From Chalciporus piperatus (taxonomy: Eukaryota; Basidiomycota; Agaricomycetes; Boletales; Boletaceae), in the NCBI GenBank assembly GCA_038093975.1, contig JBBPTG010000013.1:248001-312000 (forward strand): DNA of 64,000 nucleotides, read 5' to 3'. Position numbers and translations under genes: made by a program. The first letter of the stretch is position 1. Each line of letters opens with the position of its first letter. The notes beneath the pieces were generated by a model. The model searched no databases. It was not told the origin of the DNA and was given only the letters and a program-made list of their open reading frames with translations. Below, piece after piece: positions 23,887-34,158 of this stretch.

Positions 23887-24399
23887 GCATGATCGCTGGA
23901 GGGAAGGTCCTGCATATCATAGGAACGTTCGGCCGTCGTTTGGGTGGCAGACTTCATGACCATCTTTCTGTTGCTTCAGGTGCAAGAGAAACAAATCCTG
24001 GTGTCAGTGCAGTCAGGAACCTTTGTTGCTGGTCATTGGCTCCTTCGGTGTGATAGGTCCCAATGATGTCGGCTCTGGGTCAATTTATCAGACATCTAAA
24101 ATAGGCCCGAGGACGTCGGGTGTGAAGCTGTCAATCAGACGCTTGTCACCTTTCAGCCATGTCTGCATGTTACATCGTCCTGATGACGTCGGATAAGAAG
24201 CTGTCAAGATATCGGCTAATGCATCCGATGTCAAGCGGCTGTTGTTCGGAGGAAGGATCTGATGGCTCTGACGTACAAATGCTTCCGCGAGTGATCAAAG
24301 GCTCCGGCCCGTTCATCTTGTCACCTATGCCCCTGGGTGGCCTGAAATATGCTAACCTGCCAATGAGGCAAACGTTATCACCAAGTATCCGATTGTACA
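23887..24399. other. Unassigned stretch before KDZ relic 1
   Basis: Long open frames on both strands but no domain or splice structure that I can support. Likely 5' flank of the KDZ relic. Confidence 0.3.
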
Positions 24400-24960
24400 A
24401 TGGTCAAGCCCAAGATCGAGAAGGCCACACCATGGACCCCAGTGCAAGAGGTCAAGTTTCTCAAGAAGGGATCAAAGATCAAGATGGTCAAGCTCACCCC
24501 GCCAAGCCACAAGAGCAAAAAACACAAGGCTGCTATCCCTCAATCATCACCTCAGATGCCGAGACTAGACATGCCACTGGATCGTGGCCTCACACCAAGC
24601 ACTGCTGATCGGATGTATGACGCAGCTGATGGAGAGTATGTTCTGCCTTCTTTGAAACTACCTAAACCCAAGGTATGCTCGACTGTGTGGGTGCCCAGAT
24701 TTAATGACTGAGTGTATTTGGATACATTCCCCATGCAGTGGTGGACTTCCAGAAGGGTGAGAGGTAACAAGTTCGGCCGCCGGCCGAGAAACGTATGCAT
24801 TGACCACAATGACAGGCAGGTCAATATGGATTATGCATTGGCACATGCTTTGGAATACAACATGGCTGGCATTCAAAGGGTGATCCTCTTCTATGACATC
24901 AATTGCCAATACATGAAGCGGCTGAGGCTGCGGCTCAAGGGCAACGAATATGTCAAACCT
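24400..24960 (+). pseudogene. KDZ transposase relic 1
   Basis: The N-terminal piece is Lys-rich, followed by DRMYDAADGEYVLPSLKLPK. After a gap the core motif VVDFQKGER is joined across an intron (about 24754-24814) to QVNMDYALAHAL, then VILFYDINCQYMKRLR. These blocks are hallmarks of Kyakuja/Dileera/Zisupton DDE transposases. Most of the core on both sides is missing. At about 24960 it changes abruptly into the 3' end of a 220-aa gene copied from the locus at 52245-53015. Confidence 0.7.
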
Positions 24961-25656
24961 TGCTCAGAATGCTGATAATAGCTCTGGGCTTCAGGGCGAC
25001 ATCGACGAGATGCAACAGAGCTTGCATGGGCAATTCGTGGAGGCAGCCATGACTTTACGAGAAATGAATAGGAGCTTGGTGCTGACATGGAACAGGGCGA
25101 GAGGGTTGATAATGCTCACCCAATGGATTCATGAGCAGGAGGGTAGAACCCATGCAGAAGGGGTCTGGGGATAGGTAGAATATTTTAAATATGCCAGCCA
25201 AAGGACATGTACTCCAGCCGAAACTTGTATCACAGTGAGCAAATGCAGCCGGTCCTGATAAACACTCAACATTGAGGAAGCCTAATATTACAGTACATTG
25301 TAGTCGAAATGCATGATGAGATTGAAACATAAGCATGAGCATGTATCTAAGAAGCATAACAAAATATTCTGCACAGATTGTGAGCCGATGAAGAGGAGAA
25401 GTAACTAGCTGACTCACAATGGTTCCTCGGCCGCTTTCTCAAGCTGGTGGGCAGGGTCTGTGTAGGGGTGGACATACTACATGGCAGACCCTCAGCAAGG
25501 CACCGATGACAGGGCCGAGCCAATGAGCCTCCATTGCACAAGAGCTCGTTGGCTGCCTGACACTGTTCACATAGCTCTCTACTTTGAACCTCCATTCCCA
25601 ATACAGCCTCAAGGCCCCTAGGCGGCAGCCATAGGTTCGATGGTCCAGCGAGAGAG
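24950..25656. pseudogene. Partial second copy of the Zn-cluster/220-aa locus
   Basis: Inverted relative to 51780-52475. The plus strand (24960-25174) holds the C-terminal exon (NADNSSGLQGDIDEMQQSLHG) of the 220-aa gene. The minus strand (25656-25347) holds the cysteine exon CEQCQAANELLC..CHRCLAEGLPC. The two are convergent, as in the other copy. The rest of the Zn gene is displaced to 26965-27075 by insertion of element G. Confidence 0.7.
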
Positions 25657-26964
25657 AGCATCAGCAAATCCTCAGTGAGCTGCACAGTGCTGTGGCACTC
25701 TGCACAGCATGTTCCTGTCACAGTATGACAGAAAGGTCCCCCTCTGTGCAGCATAGTCACAGCACTGTACAGAGTCTCGATTCTGTACGAACTTGTACAG
25801 AAGCAAAAGTTTTACCAGCCTCTGTCTTCTGTACTTGCGAAATTCTCTTTACATGTTCACGAGTAGTAGAATAAAATATATTTATTCTATGTACTAGTAT
25901 CTATGAGTAGTATCTAACTCCTGTCGTTGTCCATTGTCCATTGTCGTCCTCGGACTGGATGAGTGGCCAGCCTGAGGAGCCGCCGCGTTTTTTAACTCGT
26001 TTGTGGTGCGGGTGAGTCGCTCGGGCCATGGGTGAGCTGCTCGGGGCGTAGGTGAGTCGATTGGGGCATGAATGGGCCAGTTGGAGCACTGGAGGGCCGT
26101 TTGGGTCGCTGAGAACTCGTTTGGGGTGTGGGCGAGTCGCTCGGGGCGTCGGTGAGTCGATCGGACCATAAATGGGCCGGTTGGACCACTGGAGGGCCGT
26201 TTGGGTCGCTGGAGGGCCGTTTGGGTCGCTGAGAACTCGTTTGTGGTGTGGGTGAGTTGCTCAGGACATGGGTGAGCCGCTCGGGGCGTAGGTGAGTCGA
26301 TTGGGGCACTAATGGGCCGGTTGGGTCGCTGATGACTCGTTTGTGGTGCGGGTGAGTCGCTTGGGACATGGGTGAGTTGTTTGGGCGGCAGGTGAATCGC
26401 TCGGGGCGTACGTGAGTTGTTTGGGATGTCAGTGAGTTGTTTTGGGCACGGATGGGCCGGTTGGACCACTGGAGGGCTGATTAGGTCACTGGTGACTTGT
26501 CGGGTGAGTCGCTCGGAGCAATGGCAGGTCGTTTGGGATGTCGGTGAGTTGTTTTTGAACACAGATGGGCCAGTTGGTGCACTCGGGACTAGTAAGTAAT
26601 ACTAGACAAAGAACGACAAAATGTACCAACCAAGGTCATGTGTTCCTGCGCGCGAAATTCCGCCAAGTCTCGAGGCATTAGGAAAAGAAATGCTACATTT
26701 TATTAGCATTGTAAACTAGTAATCAATGCCAATCATTTTACCTGTTTTTACTATGGAATAAACATGTAACATGTACGCTTTTTTAGTATATTAGTACTAC
26801 ACACTTAGACAATCACTAACTACGGGTTTCCTGGTGTACTGTAGCCTGATGAGGCCTGTGGACAGTGTGAACTTGGCCAGTGGCTGTGGCACGGCCGTGA
26901 ATTGGGCCGGCGGCTGTGGTGCGGCTGTGTCGTGGGCAAATTCTGTCCCTAAATGGATGATTTG
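25657..26964. mobile_element. Element G, copy 2, complete TIR element
   Basis: Bounded by CATCAGCAAATCCTC at 25657 and the complement of CATCAGCAAATCATC at 26964. Inside are a unique part, a minisatellite (25985-26580) and a unique tail. It splits a gene copy: matching flanks CCAGCGAGAG on the left and AGATCAAC on the right are contiguous at 51760-51780. No transposase. The target duplication is short or unclear (AGAG/AGA). Confidence 0.65.
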
Positions 26965-27260
26965 CTGATGAGATCAACAGGTGACCGAAGAATCGGCTGA
27001 GGGGTTGATGGGCCCATGGGAGTGGGGGGGCCGGTGGGTTGGCAGCAGAGGCCAACCCTGAGACGCATGACGCAACTATCCCTACCCATTGAGGCTCAAC
27101 CCATTGGGCCATTCCTACACATTGACACTGATTGCATCGGCCCATCCCTACACATTGAGGCTCAAGCTATTGACCCATTCCTACACATTGAGGCTCAATG
27201 CATCGGCCCATTCCTACACATTGACACTGATTGCATCAGCCCATTCCCGGGTTTACGATA
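26965..27260. repeat. Displaced Zn-gene fragment and repeat IV minisatellite (inverted)
   Basis: 26965-27075 is the inverse of 51650-51760. 27075-27260 is an inverted array of repeat IV units (CACATTGAGGCTCAA, CATCGGCCCATTC). Confidence 0.65.
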
Positions 27261-27276
27261 GCCCGCTTTGCGGCTG

Positions 27277-27823
27277 TCAACGATGGATAGGCACTGAACA
27301 ACCATCTGCAGAGATGTAGTTCATGACAGCAGTGAGGTGGAATTCGAAAATAGGGATCAAGGGGGAGGTCGATGACGAATCAATAACATCAACCTTACGC
27401 GAATCAAGGCGGAATGTGGTGATGGTTCTAATAGACCCGGATGTGTATAGCGAGGAAGAAAATGTGGCCACGACCGTATAGCCTTGCTTCAACACAAAGT
27501 CGAACAAGGGGGAGGATTGATAACGAGGGACATAGAGGTCCAAGTCGTTCGTCTCCCAACACTGATTCTCCACCCAATGCAACAAACGGAGGACAGCGGA
27601 TCCTGATATTACGCCGGTCGAGTGCTGAAGTGCTGAAGTGGCTTAAGATGTGATGTTCCAGCAAATCGGAAACGCACACATGATGGTAGTGATTGGAAGC
27701 AGCGAACGCCATAAGACTGGGGAGTGGAAGAAAGTCAAGCATATGTTCTCTAATGTATTTGCTTGAGAGGAAAATCGAGCAGAACATCATAGCGTTGAAA
27801 AAGGGGTTCGACGAACCACACAT
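27277..27823 (-). pseudogene. Nucleotidyltransferase-like conserved fungal protein, frameshifted
   Basis: The first frame (27823-27600) encodes an N-terminal helical part (LPSLMAFAASNHYHH). A second frame has GVISGSAVLRLL, spacing, then NDLDLYVPRYQSSPLFDFVLKQGY and FEFHLTAVMNYIS. The G-S..DLD pattern resembles the polymerase-beta-type nucleotidyltransferase fold and matches a family common in mushrooms. The frame change coincides with a duplicated CTTCAGCA octamer near 27625. Function is not established. Confidence 0.45.
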
Positions 27824-27928
27824 CCAACTTAAAGACTTGGTAAGACAGTGGTAACGGGTTTTTCCGCTTCTCCTTTAATTTTTCACGACCGAGACAATGG
27901 ATCCATCCCCAACAAAGAGCGAACCAGC

Positions 27929-28805
27929 ATGTTATTATCACGCCCCATCAGTACTACCAAACATAACAACACTAAAACAGTCACCGCCTACATGCGGGGA
28001 AACGGACTACTGGAAGGATTTATTACCCTTCAACTGAAACACTTCCCTGCAAAGGATATCACCTATCTGGTAGATGCCGACGACGAGCTTTTCATGGCTC
28101 GAAAGACCAAGAAGGCAATCTTTGTCAACCAAGATGATTCAAGAGAAGACAACTTTGAAATGGTCGCACTTTACGATGTAGGCCTTCAGCAAGCCCCCAA
28201 TGGTCTGATCAAATGTCCATACCTGATTCTCCGAAGAAACGCCATAGATAAGAATTACGAAGACTTGACAACCGATCATAAATTCGATATCATAACGACC
28301 ATACAAAGGTGAGCTTGAAAAAATCACCTTTTTAAACTACTCAACGACAACAGTCTTCAGGAAGAACAGGGAACCTTTTCAGGCAGGCGTGTCAGGCGTG
28401 TCGTAACAGCGTACTACATTGCGGCTGGGCGTTGGAGTGGACTGGTCCCAGTGATTATTGCTGAAGCAGAAAATGGAAACTTTCAAGTCCCAACAATCCA
28501 TATGTTCCTCCCCAATAGAGACCGCGTCAAGACGTGCGTCGTTGAGGTCGATAGCGGTGTCAGTTTCAAGCGCTTCTTTTGTATTCTCGATCGCACCCTG
28601 CACAACAACGGAACTAAAGACTGTCCTTACCTCCTATTCCGGTTTGGAGGCGGGTATCTCGTACAACACGCCACAGAGGACAATATTGTAGAAGTAGCTG
28701 AAGTCCTGCAAAGGTGAGCGCTCCACAAGTTCACCTCGATCTCGTTAACAAATACATGTGTCTACCAGATTAAAGGTTGAGCTTGACAACGAGACGGAAC
28801 AATGA
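27929..28805 (+). CDS. Hypothetical protein of two tandem domains, three exons
   Basis: Exons 27929-28308, 28354-28713 and 28769-28805 join in phase to 258 aa. The two long exons encode similar units: (T/V)VTAY at the start, KCPYLILRR or DCPYLLFRF near the end, and a final (I/L)QR directly before a GTGAGC donor. So the protein is an internal duplication, with the intron after each copy in the same place and phase. No known domain, signal peptide or membrane segment is recognised. It stands head-to-head with the broken gene at 27277-27823, about 100 bp apart. Confidence 0.6.
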
Positions 28806-29827
28806 TCAACGTTAACAAAGGCGAGACAAATGCTAACGACAGCGAGTGATATTGGGTCCTTCTTCCCATACTTAGCCATGTAAAAATCCAAAGCACACAA
28901 TCATAGTCTAGTTACTTTCCGTCACAGTGTGACATTGCTGTCACTGTAAAATTTCTTGAGCATGATGATGTCATGCTCAAGCGGAAAAACATTCGGTTCT
29001 CGGAAGCCTCAGTCACATGATCGTTTGCATAGCAGCCCAAGGAAAAAAAAGAAAGTCGGGTCCAGGGGTGCCCGGAGGGCCGTGCTATATACATTGATCC
29101 AGACATATTTACAGGGAGATGGCTATATGGACATGGAGTATATATTGTACCCAATGATCCCCTACAATCCTGAGACTCCCCATGCAGAATTGAAGCAGCA
29201 ATGAATGAATCAACATGCATAAAAAAGCGTGGGAAAGGGGCTGAAAACATAGGAGACTGGCTGCAACAAATGTCATATACACCACCCTGGCTTCCACAAT
29301 GATGCTGATGGTATTCCAACATGTAGAATAGATGTATACAAGTCCCCCCCACCCTCCTGGGTCATCAGGAAGTCCCCTGAATGTTTCTGTATGACAAATC
29401 TGATTAAATAGTGAGAAAACAGAAAACATAACCGCATTTTTGACATATTCAACCTGAGGGCCTGGAAGCTACATCCCCAACAAGGGTTCATATGTATGTA
29501 CATCATATCAGCAGCCCAGAAGTCAAGGAGCAAAGCCAGATTTGATACAGTACAGTCACCCCCTGACCCCCTGTTGGCTCTGGCAGGCTCTCCTGATGGC
29601 TGGGGTGTGTCAGAGCGGTCTGTGCAGTCATCCTAGCACTATTTCCCTTCAGTCTACCATGTCTCCCCCTCCTGGAGCATTCCCAGAGCATGGTAGGGCA
29701 CATTTTTCACCTTTTGACTGATAGGGGTATACAAAAGGATCCATGACATATATATTAAATCTGACTACAGGTGCTCATGATATACATTGTACCCCATCCC
29801 CCCTCACCTTCCTGACCTTATCCACCC
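28806..29827. other. Gene-free stretch with dispersed repeat H
   Basis: Short hairpins at 28921-28933 (GTCACAGTGTGAC) and about 28956-28982 (CTTGAGCATGA and its complement). A 200-bp repeat at 29090-29290 recurs at 29730-29943. No credible gene. Confidence 0.5.
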
Positions 29828-30084
29828 AGAATTGAAGCAGGGAGATGTGAAACAAACATCAAAAATGCGTGGGAAAGAGAGTGAGAACTTAGGAGACATT
29901 GCCTGACATATGGAAAATTCAACATTGTGGCTTCCACAACATGTCTAGGAGTGTGCTAACAGGTGATGCATGTTGTGGAAGCCACAATATTGAATTTTCC
30001 ATATGTCAGGCAATGTCTCCTAAGTTCTCACTCTCTTTCCCACACATTTTTTATGTTTGTTTCACATCTCCCTGCTTCAATTCT
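29828..30084. repeat. Near-perfect 116-bp hairpin
   Basis: Arms 29828-29943 and 29969-30084 are almost exact inverted copies (outer ends AGAATTGAAGCAGG and CCTGCTTCAATTCT) around a 25-nt loop. The left arm continues repeat H. The right arm is cut exactly where the solo LTR at 30085 begins. Confidence 0.85.
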
Positions 30085-30535
30085 TGTTATGACTGGGTCA
30101 CAACACAGCGGGGACGTAAGGCAACACTAAGCCTTGCGAAGGAATATGCTGAGTACTAAAGCTTAATTGCGGTGAAGCAACAAATGGATTAGACTGAGGT
30201 CTGTGATACGTACAGGGCTACTTATATACTATTGAGAAGTGCGCACAGACCAGCAGCCGAATAAGGAAATCTTAAAGGGAAAGAAAGATAAGGTAAAGGG
30301 ACGACAATAAGAAAAGGTACCAGGCACGGATTAGGGTCTAGGCTGACATCATTGCTGACTCATCTAAGTCTGGACCTTTGTCACGTGATCTGATTATGTA
30401 ATAGATTACGTAATGCTACAGGGACTACTGGAGTGGATTAAGATGAATCCAGCTTGACCCCTAAGTTGTAGACAAAGTCCAGAGTTCAAATACCGTTGTA
30501 GGCAAAAGTTTGAAAAGTTTTTAAATACTATAACA
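30085..30535 (-). repeat. Solo LTR of LTR-II
   Basis: On the minus strand it begins TGTTATAGTATTTAAAAAC and ends CCAGTCATAACA, about 450 bp, matching the LTRs at 54217 and 60088. It keeps AGTCTAATCCA in the predicted R start. Flanks do not share a 5-bp duplication, so it has recombined or lies at a junction. Confidence 0.85.
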
Positions 30536-31066
30536 CAAGGATGTAGGCGAAATTAAAGGTAATGTGAAGGTCTTTTGAGAGTATTTTGTGGCCTGAGAGG
30601 AGGTATGAAAGTAATAGGAAGGCCCACAAGCTGAGCTGGGTGAGGTTTCCTGGGGGGAATAAAAGGCTTCGCATGGCGAGTGCAACGACTAGGAGCCAGG
30701 GTTGGTAGTCTCTCCTTAATATGTATACTATTGACAGTGTTTGTACATGTTGTGGCTAAATCTTATTGTAGGTGACTAGGTATGACTCATACTGACTACT
30801 AGCCAATGGCGTAACTAGCTCTACTGCGGAATGAGTAAGTGTGAGTCATATGATGAGTAATGCTGACTGATGCTGACGAGTGAGCTATGAGTCATCAGTA
30901 GTAAGCAAAGATCTAGACCCAGCTTATGTAAGTAAGTCACGTGATGTAATAAGATAAGATAACAAAAGAGAAAGTAAAACGACTAAGTCCAAGGAACGAA
31001 GAGAGACCTAGTAAGTGTAATGGAATGTAGGTATGATTAGTATAAGGGAATGGAGTGTTCGTAACA
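30536..31066 (-). mobile_element. Internally deleted LTR-I copy
   Basis: 30536-30719 matches the hydrophobic-segment ORF (4612-4800). It is joined directly to LTR sequence 30720-31066, matching 5836-6179. Everything between is deleted. The LTR outer end (31066) truncates KDZ relic 2. Confidence 0.75.
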
Positions 31067-33524
31067 CCCAAGGCCTGGAATGAGATCGGGGCTATACCTC
31101 GAGAGGCAGACATCTTGATGACCATGTATGTGGAACAGTCGATACCCCACATAATTTCTATGTCATCAGAGACTTTCAGAGAGGGGCTTTTGGAAACTTG
31201 TGCACCGAGATGCAAACTGTACTGGCATGCTATGTCGTAGATGGCCGTGTTTTTTGGTAAACCTTCTTGCTTGCTAAGTGCTTTACAAAGTGCGTAGTCT
31301 ATGTTTATTTGTCTTTCACCCTTTTGAAAGTCCACAACAGTGTCTGGCACAAAGCATCCATGCCGAGCACAAGCAATTGCACCGATTCCTGTAGTGGCGA
31401 GGTGTTTCTGGGCTGCATGAACATGATTGACGGCCTTGTGTTCATTACAAGTGGATTTCTATACCAACAGTTAATAAATATGTCAATGAGCCTTGGTGAG
31501 AACAGACCGGCTGGGCGTCATCGGCGCCCCGAAGATGATCTTGATATGATTTCGCCACTGTGAAATAGCCAGACCCTCCAGTAAGATCAAAGTCGCTGTC
31601 TATCTTCAACTTCATGTGCTTGGCCGAAAATTTTCCATCCATGATGTATGACCAGTTGTGGGGCAGAACAATGCCAGGTTCAAATTCTAGCTTGTTTTGG
31701 AGATGTCTCCATTGTCTACTAGTTCAGAGCAATTCCTGGTAGTGGTTCTTTTGCATAGATTAGCTATCTCATCTAGATACTATTGAAAACTCACTGGTTG
31801 TGCACTGGGAAGAATTGGATCAGTGACCCTTCAAAGGTATTTGGAGAAGCTCATTGCAGTTACTTTGCACTCCAAGTTCATCAGTCGGAAGGAATCCAGC
31901 AACTGGAATGTGAATACTGTCCTCGGCGATGTTGGTGTGGCAGGATACAGTCTGACATCCAAGAGTTGGGTACGGAATGGAGTTTGATTCGGACATTCGC
32001 ATGGATGAACAGCAATGGTGTGGATGCCCGAGACGTCAATGACAGTGAGAATATTATTTCTATTGTCATTAGTGATTAAAGATCCAGTTGCGCAACCTGT
32101 AAAAGACTGGCAACTGGACTGAACCCAACTGATTGCAACTGGACTGCAGTTGCAAGTTGCCGACATTTGAGATGAAAAGACTGCAGTTGCAACCAATAAA
32201 AAAAACTGGCTGCAACCAATTGAAACTGATGCACAGCCACTTCCTATGTATTACCCTATTGTTCCAGATTTTTCCAGATTTTTCCGGACCTTTATGGATG
32301 TTATATGAGTTTTTTGATGAATATTGACGTTAGCCAATGACAATGTTGATTAACATGTCATAGAATTCATTCAATCATGTATATACACTCTCTGAGTTAC
32401 ATATTTATCTATATATTATTAGTCTGCGTTGAGAATTGAGTCTAGGATTGGTCTTGACTTCACACGTAACTTGATAATATCTGATGTATCACTACAAAAA
32501 ACATGCTGTTTTGAAATGCTCATATCTCTGTGGCGTGTGAACCATTTCGCTTGACCCAGGGACCGATTTATAGCCAGGAACCGGTCCTATTTTTATTTTT
32601 TCCCACGCTAAGCGTAAAACCAGTTGCACCCTGTTGCAACCGCCAAACAACCGGTTTTTATCGGTTTTGGTCCGGTCCCAATGATTTAATTAATTAATTA
32701 AATCAGTCCGGTTGCAGTTCCCTTCCTAAAAAGGCAAAAGACTGAACTGGACCGGAATTTTAATCACCAATTGTCATCATAATGTTTGGGAGAAGTTGAA
32801 GACTCAAGGGCATCTTGAATGCTCGCCATACTGGGAAAGTCTTCATCAACAGATAACTCTTCTTCGGACACATGTTCATCGGCAATATCGGCGACATCAT
32901 TGGCGGATTGGAGATTGCTAAGTGGGGTTGTGGGACATATTGCACTGCCGTGACCTAGGTGCAAAACAAGACCTGCTGCCCTCAAACTGGTGGAGGTGAA
33001 GTGACTGGTAGGTGGATTGACAGCAACCAGTACAGAGCATTGGCCGGCTGAAATAACTGATGCACCGATACACGCCGTCGCTCCCACACCGTCTGCAAGT
33101 CCTCTCCTCAACTCCTTCTTGGCGAAGCAGAGCTTCCAAGTACTCCCACTCATACTCCAGCCATTCTTCCATTAAATCATTTTGTGCCTGTTCAGCATTA
33201 TTATGATTTTTCCACGACAAAATCATAGCTACCTGCCTTCCATTTTCTTTTAGGTTTAAGTTTGGCTTTCAGCCTCTCTTGTTTAAGTTGGTCTGTGGTG
33301 ATCTAATTGCTTGATTCATCTGGAATATCGGAGTCTTCGGCTTGGTCAGTTTGTGCCGATGGTGTGGATGATTGTTTGACTGAAGGGTTGGGTATAGAAG
33401 CCAATTGTTGAAACCTCTGACCGCCATATTTGAGGAATTTTGGTCTCACGTGATTCTTGTCGCCGTCATTGGTGATTGTGTTTGTGGTGATCTTCTTTCG
33501 ATTGAATTGGTATCTGGGTGGCAT
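31067..33524 (-). pseudogene. KDZ transposase relic 2, split by a MITE
   Basis: Minus strand: start at 33524, N-terminal piece to 33303, an in-frame TAG after DIPDESSN, then a cysteine cluster (CRRCGSDGVYRC, LCTGC, HLHQF) around 33100. A second N-terminal block NNILTVIDVSGIHTIAVHPCECP lies beyond the MITE at 32070-32769; reading resumes in frame across it. The core has MDGKFSAKHMKLK, then, after an intron, TGIGAIACARHGCF, VVDFQKGERQINIDYAL and YDIACQYSLHL, which are KDZ signatures. A stop lies near 31730. The 3' third is cut off by the LTR at 31066. KDZ enzymes are DDE transposases known to co-occur with fungal TET/JBP genes. Confidence 0.8.
32070..32769. mobile_element. hAT-type MITE F2 (700 bp)
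   Basis: Ends TAGTGATTAAAGATCC and the complement of TGGTGATTAAAATTCC. Perfect 8-bp target duplication ATTGTCAT (32062-32069 and 32770-32777). Interior rich in GGTTGCAACC-type motifs as in F1. Inserted in KDZ relic 2. Confidence 0.87.
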
Positions 33525-34158
33525 GGTGAGATAAGAAATGAGATAGGTCCGAAAAGGTATGTAAAAATGAGATCACAAGTTTACCTCTTTGGCGCTTTTC
33601 TCTTGCGGGAGTCCTGACTAAGTGCGGGTCCCGGGACACGGTAGCTCTGCCGTCACCCTCATCGGCAGTCATTTATCTTTACACCCTCAGAAATGCGATT
33701 TTTGCAGCTCAACAGATCGACATTATGTATTCCCATGTATCCACAGTATAATTACGATTTTCTCGAACTCTCCCGACGCTGACCGAGCGAGAGACTAGCT
33801 CAGAAATGCGCCACGCCTCGGCGACCTCCAAAAAAGGCAAGGGTGTGTGTTTCAAGGCCAAAGTAGGGGTCTGCTTGGTATCAATCGACTGCAATCTCAC
33901 TTGTTTCGCCCACCAGGTTCACGTGTCCATTAGGTGGTCTTAGATTGGTTGAGCATCGGCAACACGACCCGGCAGTTGTTCCTCCCCCATTGTTCTGATA
34001 CCCAATGAGTAATGACTGGTCTTGATAGTAGGTATTCACTTGAGGTGGTTTGGTATAAATATCAATCCTGCAGTGAAATTCTTGTTTGCGCTGGTTCAGT
34101 TCTTCTTTCCTCCCCGTGTACTCCCTTTCCATCTGTTGTCTTTTCTTCAATCCTGAAC
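33525..34158. other. Divergent intergenic region
   Basis: Lies between the KDZ relic (minus) and gene copy B (plus), so it would hold both promoters. A TATA-like TATAAATA at about 34052 is about 105 bp upstream of the ATG at 34159. No gene seen. Confidence 0.4.
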
